From positions 1 to 11,777 of the forward strand of contig JAJYKG010000047.1 of NCBI GenBank assembly GCA_021788795.1: 11,777 nucleotides of DNA, given 5' to 3'. Of this stretch, positions 7,494-11,777 are shown piece by piece. How positions within the stretch are numbered: the first letter of the stretch is position 1; the number at the start of each line of letters is the position of its first letter. The position numbers and the translations under genes were made by a program. The notes beneath the pieces are model-generated. The model was not told the DNA's origin. It saw only the letters and a list, made by a program, of their open reading frames with translations, and made no database searches. The DNA comes from Thermoplasmata archaeon (GTDB lineage: Archaea > Thermoplasmatota > Thermoplasmata > RBG-16-68-12).

Positions 7494-8916
7494 GGACGGC
7501 AAGGTCGCCAAGTTCGGCGGGGCGTGCGTGAGCAACCCCGAGATGTACGACCGGATGGCGGCCATCCTGAAATCGGACCCCGGGCGGAAGTCCGTCGTCG
7601 TGTCTGCCGTCGCGGGCGTCACGGATTCCCTGGTCCAGACGATCGCGCGTCCTCGCGAAGAGAAAGAGATTGACCAGTACATCGCGGATTTGAGGAAGCG
7701 GCACGTCGCCCTGCTTCCCGCCTCGCCGGAGGACCGCGGGCGCGCGACGGAGGCCCTCGACGCCCTCCTCACGAAGCTCGAGCGCCTCCTATACGGAATC
7801 GCGTACACCGAGGAGATCACGGCGCGGATCCGGGACTTCGTCCTCTCCTTCGGGGAGCGGCTCTCGGCGCAGGTCGTCGTCGCGAACCTCCGTTCGCGGG
7901 GGATCGAGGCGGAGGCCTTCGAGGCGGACCAGATCGGCCTCATGACGGACGAGAACTACGGGAACGCCACCGCGCTCCTCGAGGACACGCGGGACCACAT
8001 GGCCCCGATCCTCCGCCGCCAGGCGGCTGCCGGCCACGTCGCCGTGGTCACGGGATTCTTCGGCCTCTCGCCGGAGGGGAAGACCGCGACCTTCGGCCGC
8101 GGCGGCTCCGACTACAGCGCCGCGGTCGTCGCGCACGCCCTCGGCCTGAGGACCGTGGAGATCTGGAAGGACGTGGGCGGATTCATGAGCGCGGACCCGA
8201 AGATCGTCCCGGAGGCTTTCCCCCTGTCCGTCCTCTCGTACGACGAGGCCGCGGAGCTCTCGTACTTCGGCGCGAAGGTCCTCCACCCGCGGGCCGTGCA
8301 GCCCGCGCGGGCCTGCGGCGCCTCCCTGTACCTGAAGAACGTCTACCGCCCCGGCGACGCCGGCACGAGGATCGGCCCGGACACGGTGGACAAGAGCGGG
8401 GACGTGAAGAGCGTGTCCTACGTCCGTGACCTCGCGACCCTCAAGGTGTACGCGACCGGCCTCGGCTCGGACGAGGTCCTCCTTTCCCGCAGCTCGACGG
8501 CCCTGGCCGACGCCGCTGTGAACATCTACAGCGCCGCGACGTCCCAGACGTGCGTCGCGTTCCTCATCGAATCCGACGCCGTCAACCGAGCGAAGAAGGC
8601 CCTCTCCCGCGCCGACCACCTGGCGCTCGAGAAGGTCGAGGCCACGCCGCACGCGTCCCTCGTCTGCTTCGTGGGCGAGGGGATCGGCCACGCGCACGGG
8701 ATCGCGGCGCGGGTCTTCCGCGCGGTCGCGGACCGCGGGATCGGCGTGCAGTTCATCACCGCGGGCGCCTCGATGGTCGCCTGCCAGTTCACCGTGGACA
8801 CGAAGGACCTGGAGGACGCCCTGCGTGCGGTCCACCGGGAATTCTTCGGGGACGGGGGCAAGCGCCACGGCTCAGCGTCCGCGGCCGTCCCTTCGGCGTC
8901 CGCACCTCTCCCCTAG
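7486..8916 (+). CDS. lysC: Aspartate kinase with tandem ACT domains
   Basis: Phosphorylates aspartate to 4-phosphoaspartate, the substrate of the preceding Asd. The 476 residues have the kinase core at about 6-300: KFGGACV at 9-15, SFGERLSA at 121-128, VTGFFG at 188-193, GRGGSDYSAA at 204-213, WKDVGGFMSADPK at 227-239, and SYFGAKVLHPRA at 259-270. Two ACT domains follow at about 318-385 and 392-455, then a short Ala/Ser/Pro tail (462-476). The usual KFGGTSV is altered to KFGGACV, and the ACT effector motifs diverge (see findings). The start is TTG, overlapping the asd stop by 8 nt, with a good Shine-Dalgarno. This is the last gene of the left operon; its TAG stop is interleaved with that of the convergent CBS gene. 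Confidence 0.94.
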   Translation: MPEDGKVAKFGGACVSNPEMYDRMAAILKSDPGRKSVVVSAVAGVTDSLVQTIARPREEKEIDQYIADLRKRHVALLPASPEDRGRATEALDALLTKLERLLYGIAYTEEITARIRDFVLSFGERLSAQVVVANLRSRGIEAEAFEADQIGLMTDENYGNATALLEDTRDHMAPILRRQAAAGHVAVVTGFFGLSPEGKTATFGRGGSDYSAAVVAHALGLRTVEIWKDVGGFMSADPKIVPEAFPLSVLSYDEAAELSYFGAKVLHPRAVQPARACGASLYLKNVYRPGDAGTRIGPDTVDKSGDVKSVSYVRDLATLKVYATGLGSDEVLLSRSSTALADAAVNIYSAATSQTCVAFLIESDAVNRAKKALSRADHLALEKVEATPHASLVCFVGEGIGHAHGIAARVFRAVADRGIGVQFITAGASMVACQFTVDTKDLEDALRAVHREFFGDGGKRHGSASAAVPSASAPLP

Positions 8917-9365
8917 TCCGTCGCCGCCGAGGTGATTTCGACTTCCTCGGCAACGTCCACGCCCACGGTCGCGCTGCCCCAGCGCCCGATCGCCTTCACG
9001 ATGTCGTAGCTGCTGAGGATGCCGACGACCTCGCGGCCGTTGAAGACGGCCAGGTGCCGCAGGTTCGCCTTCCTCATCAGCCGCGCCGCGTAGGCGACGG
9101 GCACGCCCGGCGTCACGGTCACGAGCGGCGCGGTCGCGATCTCCCCCACGAGGCTCGTGCCCGGATCCCGTCCGTCCGCGAGGGCGTCGACGACGTCGCT
9201 CGAGGTGACGATGCCGAACGGCTCCTCGCGCCCCTCGGGCCTCACGATGAGGCTGTTGACCCGCGCGTCGGCCATGCGCTTGGCGGCGGCCTGGAGCGTG
9301 GCGTCCTCGGGGATCTCGAAGACCTCCGTGGACATCGCGTCCCGGACCTTCACGTATCGGGCCAT
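8913..9365 (-). CDS. Two-CBS-domain protein, likely ligand-sensing regulator
   Basis: A 150-residue protein that is nearly all one CBS pair (Bateman module). The first CBS runs from about residue 8 to 62 (VRDAM at 7-11, DATLQAAAKRMADARVNSL at 21-39, GIVTSSDVV at 51-59). The second runs from about 77 to 127 (VTPGVPVAYAARLM at 84-97, LRHLAVF at 102-108, VVGILSSYDIV at 113-123). No catalytic, DNA-binding or membrane part is visible. CBS pairs usually bind adenosine nucleotides or S-adenosylmethionine; the ligand here cannot be told. The ATG at 9365 is chosen because the CBS fold starts straight after it and upstream in-frame sequence is low complexity. It is transcribed against both operons. A regulatory link with the neighbouring aspartate/aromatic genes is possible but rests on position only. 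Confidence 0.88.
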   Translation of the reverse strand: MARYVKVRDAMSTEVFEIPEDATLQAAAKRMADARVNSLIVRPEGREEPFGIVTSSDVVDALADGRDPGTSLVGEIATAPLVTVTPGVPVAYAARLMRKANLRHLAVFNGREVVGILSSYDIVKAIGRWGSATVGVDVAEEVEITSAATD

Positions 9366-9405
9366 CGGACCCCCGAGGCGGTCCCACCGGGAAAGCCCCT
9401 GCGTG

Positions 9406-9416
9406 CGTACAATACG
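9406..9416 (-). promoter_or_regulatory. Possible weak promoter element for the CBS gene
   Basis: Read on the minus strand this is CGTATTGTACG, a slightly AT-richer patch 41-51 nt upstream of the CBS ATG, roughly where an archaeal TATA box for a short-leader transcript would lie. The match to a TATA consensus is poor. CGTA/TACG forms a small inverted repeat. Confidence 0.3.
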
Positions 9417-9521
9417 TGCTCGGGCCTGGAAGCGGACGGCCGCCTCGCACGCCTCCCCGGGCCCATCCGCGGACGCCGCCCTCGCCCCGCGGGGAGCCCG
9501 TCCGCAACCCGGGGAGCTCAT

Positions 9522-9534
9522 CCATATGCTATGG
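9522..9534. repeat. Inverted repeat CCATA-TGC-TATGG, candidate operator
   Basis: A perfect 5-bp inverted repeat with a 3-nt spacer, at the upstream edge of the AT-rich island and about 20 nt before the TATA box. A third CCATA half-site occurs at 9575-9579, near the expected transcription start. Half-sites on both sides of a TATA box would suit a transcription factor controlling the trp operon; no binding protein is identified. Confidence 0.4.
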
Positions 9535-9553
9535 CTAATAAAATACATCAACG

Positions 9554-9562
9554 TATAAATAA
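9554..9562 (+). promoter_or_regulatory. TATA box of the trp operon promoter
   Basis: TATAAATAA lies about 40 nt upstream of the ATG at 9600, within an AT-rich island that contrasts sharply with its surroundings. Archaeal transcription normally starts about 25 nt downstream of the TATA box, here around 9582, giving a leader of under 20 nt. A second, weaker candidate (AATAAAATA) lies near 9537-9545. Confidence 0.7.
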
Positions 9563-9599
9563 CTGTCATAACTTCCATAAAGGAGCACGGTGGAAGGCC

Positions 9600-10385
9600 A
9601 TGTCCTCTCCTGGGACGCAGCTCCGGCTCCGAAGGCCGCGGAACTCCCAGGGTCGTTTCCTCCTCCTCGCCCTGGACCATGGTCTCCCGGCGGGTCCGCT
9701 GCCCGGCCTCGAGGATCCCCGGCTCCTGCTCCGCGCTCTGCAGGATGCGCCGCTGACCGGCGTGGTCGTCAACCCCGGGCTCGTGCCCCACCTGGTCTCC
9801 AGAGACACGCCCCTCCCGCCGCTCGTCGTCCACGTGTCCGCGGGGACGCTCCTTGGCCGCCCCCCGTCCTCCAAGGTCCTCGCCTGCAGCGTCGAGCGTG
9901 CCCTCGCCCTCGGCGCCGATGCGGTCTCCGTCCAGATTGGCTTCGGTGACCCGGAGGAGGGGAGGATGCTCGGGGACGCGGGCCACGTCGTCGATGAGGC
10001 CTCCCGCTACGGCCTCCCGGTCCTCGTGATGGCCTACCCTCCGGGCTCCGTCACGGGAACCGCGGCACCCGACGACGTGCGGCACGCCGCCCGCGCCGCC
10101 GCCGAACTCGGCGCGGACCTCGTCCAAGTCCCTCATCCCGGGGCCGCGGAGGACGTCCGCGCGGTCGTCCGCGGCTGCCCCGCCCCGGTGCTCGTCGCAG
10201 GCGGGCCGCGGTCGGCATCGCCCGAGGCCCTCCTGGACGCGGCGGCCGCGGCCCTGGCCGGAGGTGCCGCGGGCCTCGTGGTGGGCCGAAACCTCTTCCA
10301 GCATCCCGACCCCGCGTCCTTCGCGCGCCGCCTCGGCGAGGTCGTGTCGTCCCAGGCTCCGCGAATCGAGATCGCTTCCGCGTGA
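9600..10385 (+). CDS. DhnA/MJ0400-family aldolase homologue lacking the Schiff-base lysine
   Basis: A 261-residue TIM-barrel protein of the family that includes class I archaeal fructose-bisphosphate aldolase, LsrF and ADH synthase (MJ0400). Family signatures are LDHGLPAGP at 25-33, GADAVSVQI at 105-113, MAYPPG at 144-149 with the conserved Tyr146, GCPAPVLVAGGPRS at 192-205 and GRNLFQHPD at 229-237; the last two form the phosphate site. Against MJ0400 the segment GADLVQVPHPG (171-181) aligns without gaps to GADIVKTSYTG, so the catalytic Lys184 is Gln176. The only lysine in the protein is Lys92. If active it would need another mechanism. ATG 9600 gives the right N-terminus; AGGAG at 9581-9585 is rather far away. 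It heads the trp operon, ending 4 nt before trpE. ADH synthase remains the nearest described relative, but I would not assign that reaction. Confidence 0.82.
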   Translation: MSSPGTQLRLRRPRNSQGRFLLLALDHGLPAGPLPGLEDPRLLLRALQDAPLTGVVVNPGLVPHLVSRDTPLPPLVVHVSAGTLLGRPPSSKVLACSVERALALGADAVSVQIGFGDPEEGRMLGDAGHVVDEASRYGLPVLVMAYPPGSVTGTAAPDDVRHAARAAAELGADLVQVPHPGAAEDVRAVVRGCPAPVLVAGGPRSASPEALLDAAAAALAGGAAGLVVGRNLFQHPDPASFARRLGEVVSSQAPRIEIASA

Positions 10386-10389
10386 GATC

Positions 10390-11709
10390 ATGAAGCGCGT
10401 CCCCCTCGACCCCGACCTCGATCCCTACAGCCTCTTTGCCGCCTCCCGGGACGCGCACCCGCACGCCTTCCTCCTCGAGAGCCTCACGGGCCCCGAGCGC
10501 CTCCGGGAGTACACGTTCATCGGCTTCGACCCGGAGATGACGATCAGCTACCGCGGCGGCGTCCTGAGGACGAACTGGGACACCACGAAGACGGACCGCC
10601 CGTTCGAGGCCCTGCGGCGCATCCTCGCGGAACACGCGACGCCCGACGTCCCGGGCCCGTTCGTCGGCGGCCTCGTGGGCTACGTGTCCTTCGAGTTCGT
10701 CCGCCACCTGGACCGCGTGCCCGTCCACCTCACCTCCCCGTTCCCGGAGTTCGAGTTCGGGCTCTACCTGGACGGCGTGGTCGTCGACCACCGCCGGCAC
10801 ACGGCAGAGTACTTCACCCACGGCGCGTCCCGCGCGGACGATCTGCCCAAAGCGAACGGGTCCGGGCACAGCTTCCACGCGGGCCCGTCGTCCCCCGAGG
10901 GCCGCCCCGAGGACTTCGTCGCTGCGGTGGGCGCGGCGCGGGCGAAGATCCGCGAGGGCGAGGTCTTCCAGGTCGTCCTGTCCCGCCGCGAACGCGGCAC
11001 CCTGTCCGGCGACCCCCTCGCCTTCTACGAGACCCTGCGGCGGATCAACCCGAGCCCCTACATGTACTACCTGGATTTCGGCGCGCGGCGCGTGATCGGC
11101 TCGAGCCCGGAGATGCTGCTCCGCGTCCAGGGCCGCACCGCGACGACGTTCCCCATCGCGGGGACGCGGCCCACGGGCGCCACGCCCGCGGAGACGGAGC
11201 AGCTCGCCGCGGAGCTCGCGGCGGACCCAAAGGAGCGGGCGGAGCACACCATGCTCGTGGACCTCGCGCGGAACGATCTGGGCAAGGTGGCCGAGTTCGG
11301 GACCGTCGGCGTGCCGCAGTACATGGAGGTCGAGCGCTACAGCCACGTGCAGCATCTCGTGTCCCGCGTGGAGGCCCGCCTCGCCCCGGGGAAGGACGCC
11401 CTGGATGCGTTCGCCGCGGTGTTCCCCGCGGGCACGGTCTCCGGCGCCCCGAAGCCGCGGGCGATCGAGATCATCCACGAGCTCGAGGGGGCGCGCCGCG
11501 GGCCCTACGCCGGCGTGGTGGGCTACTTCTCCCTGAACGGGAACATGGACACCGCGATCGCGATCCGCACGCTCTTCGCGGACGGCCCGACGTACACCCT
11601 GCAGGCAGGCGCGGGCATCGTGGCCGATTCGGACCCGGTGCGGGAGTTGCTGGAGACGGAGCAGAAGCTTGGCGGCCTGAAGGAGGCGCTTCAGGAGGCG
11701 AACACGTGA
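10390..11709 (+). CDS. trpE: Anthranilate synthase component I
   Basis: Makes anthranilate from chorismate, with ammonia supplied by TrpG, as the first step to tryptophan. The 439 residues show the Trp feedback motif LLES at 28-31 and NPSPYMYYLDFG at 220-231, then the chorismate-binding core: GSSPEMLL at 237-244, PIAGTRPTG at 255-263, HTMLVDLARNDLGKV at 286-300, FPAGTVSGAPKPRA at 345-358, GPYAGVVGYF at 371-380, and QAGAGIVADSDP at 405-416. PIAGT rather than PIKGT separates anthranilate synthase from PabB. The intact LLES predicts inhibition by tryptophan. The ATG is 4 nt after the preceding stop. The frame is open further upstream, but only with sequence unlike any TrpE. The length is shorter than E. 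coli TrpE (520) and typical of archaeal forms. Confidence 0.95.
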   Translation: MKRVPLDPDLDPYSLFAASRDAHPHAFLLESLTGPERLREYTFIGFDPEMTISYRGGVLRTNWDTTKTDRPFEALRRILAEHATPDVPGPFVGGLVGYVSFEFVRHLDRVPVHLTSPFPEFEFGLYLDGVVVDHRRHTAEYFTHGASRADDLPKANGSGHSFHAGPSSPEGRPEDFVAAVGAARAKIREGEVFQVVLSRRERGTLSGDPLAFYETLRRINPSPYMYYLDFGARRVIGSSPEMLLRVQGRTATTFPIAGTRPTGATPAETEQLAAELAADPKERAEHTMLVDLARNDLGKVAEFGTVGVPQYMEVERYSHVQHLVSRVEARLAPGKDALDAFAAVFPAGTVSGAPKPRAIEIIHELEGARRGPYAGVVGYFSLNGNMDTAIAIRTLFADGPTYTLQAGAGIVADSDPVRELLETEQKLGGLKEALQEANT

Positions 11710-11777
11710 ACGTCCTCGTCATCGACAACTACGACTCCTTCGTGTACAACCTGTACCAGCGGCTCGGGGAGCTCGGC
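11706..11777 (+). CDS. trpG: Anthranilate synthase component II (glutamine amidotransferase), N-terminal fragment
   Basis: Only 24 codons are visible before the window ends. They start with a GTG that overlaps the trpE stop (GTGA) and follows Shine-Dalgarno AGGAGG at 11693-11698. The sequence VLVIDNYDSFVYNLYQ is the canonical N-terminus of TrpG/PabA glutaminases; the catalytic Cys-His-Glu triad lies beyond the end. Position after trpE supports TrpG, which would release ammonia from glutamine for TrpE. Confidence 0.92.
   Translation, partial: MNVLVIDNYDSFVYNLYQRLGELG

Larger units (their letters stand above)
9366..9599. other. Divergent intergenic region, 234 bp
   Basis: The only substantial non-coding stretch in the window, between the CBS gene (leftward) and the aldolase-like gene (rightward). 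Bases 9366 to about 9520 stay GC-rich and carry a few short palindromes, such as CCCCGCGGGG at 9485-9494, of doubtful meaning. From about 9521 to 9580 the composition flips to an AT-rich island containing the rightward promoter elements. I see no RNA gene, small ORF with a family match, or terminator in it. Confidence 0.8.

Noticed and set aside
8880..8950. Intrinsic terminator between lysC and the CBS gene
   Set aside because: There is no intergenic space and no T-rich tract on either strand.
9406..9416. TGTAC-like TRP box as known from Methanothermobacter TrpY
   Set aside because: The full TGTACA box is not present and the partial match lies on the CBS side, far from the trp TATA box.
9485..9494. 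CCCCGCGGGG palindrome as a terminator or operator
   Set aside because: It is short, lacks a following T-run, lies upstream of both divergent genes, and such palindromes are expected by chance in DNA this GC-rich.
9590..9949. GTG-start frame just before the aldolase-like gene, well placed behind AGGAG at 9581-9585
   Set aside because: Its product is proline/arginine-rich without recognisable motifs, whereas the frame from 9600 gives a full DhnA-family protein.
9600..10385. Naming this gene fructose-bisphosphate aldolase or ADH synthase outright
   Set aside because: The fold and phosphate motifs fit the family, but the imine-forming lysine is absent, so neither activity can be assigned from sequence.
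10390..11709. Aminodeoxychorismate synthase PabB instead of TrpE
   Set aside because: The motif is PIAGT, not PIKGT, the Trp-binding LLES is present, and a TrpG-like amidotransferase follows directly.
1..11777. tRNA or rRNA genes, insertion sequences, CRISPR arrays, prophage or defence genes
   Set aside because: No direct repeats, transposase-like motifs or RNA-like stretches were seen; the window is almost fully occupied by biosynthetic genes.

Overview
The window is a compact, strongly GC-rich archaeal segment given over to aromatic and aspartate-family amino acid biosynthesis. The archaeal assignment rests on four things. The shikimate pathway starts with a type II (MJ1249-like) 3-dehydroquinate synthase. 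The shikimate kinase belongs to the GHMP superfamily. The Asd is of the archaeal/fungal type. An AT-rich TATA-box promoter stands out in the only real intergenic gap. Extreme G/C at third codon positions together with strong Shine-Dalgarno sites fits a euryarchaeal lineage, perhaps a high-GC member of Thermoplasmatota, but the lineage is inference and cannot be fixed from this window.

Left block (1-8916, plus strand) is one tightly packed operon that is already running when the window opens. In order it carries the 3' end of DHQ synthase II, a fused AroD-AroE, GHMP shikimate kinase, EPSP synthase (AroA), chorismate synthase (AroC), a fused chorismate mutase-prephenate dehydrogenase (TyrA), aspartate-semialdehyde dehydrogenase (Asd) and aspartate kinase (LysC). 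Five junctions are 4-nt ATGA/GTGA overlaps, one is an 8-nt overlap and one is a 4-nt gap, so translational coupling is likely. Asd and LysC make metabolic sense here: in the archaeal route to dehydroquinate (Methanocaldococcus MJ0400/MJ1249) aspartate semialdehyde replaces erythrose-4-phosphate as a precursor. The operon therefore covers aspartate to aspartate semialdehyde, dehydroquinate to chorismate, and on to 4-hydroxyphenylpyruvate (tyrosine precursor). The first condensing enzyme (2-amino-3,7-dideoxy-D-threo-hept-6-ulosonate, ADH, synthase) is not seen in the left block and may lie upstream.

Middle (8913-9599): a two-CBS-domain protein on the minus strand meets lysC tail to tail, the two stop codons sharing one CTAG. 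Its upstream side is a 234-bp divergent intergenic region holding an AT-rich island with a TATA box and a CCATA/TATGG inverted repeat.

Right block (9600-11777, plus strand) starts a tryptophan operon: a DhnA/MJ0400-family aldolase homologue, TrpE, and the first 24 codons of TrpG. The aldolase homologue resembles ADH synthase, but the Schiff-base lysine is replaced by glutamine (Gln176). This is the most unusual observation in the window. Other points worth attention are substitutions at known active-site positions of AroD (Glu86 to Gln) and chorismate mutase (Arg51 to Val), and divergent effector motifs in the LysC ACT domains.
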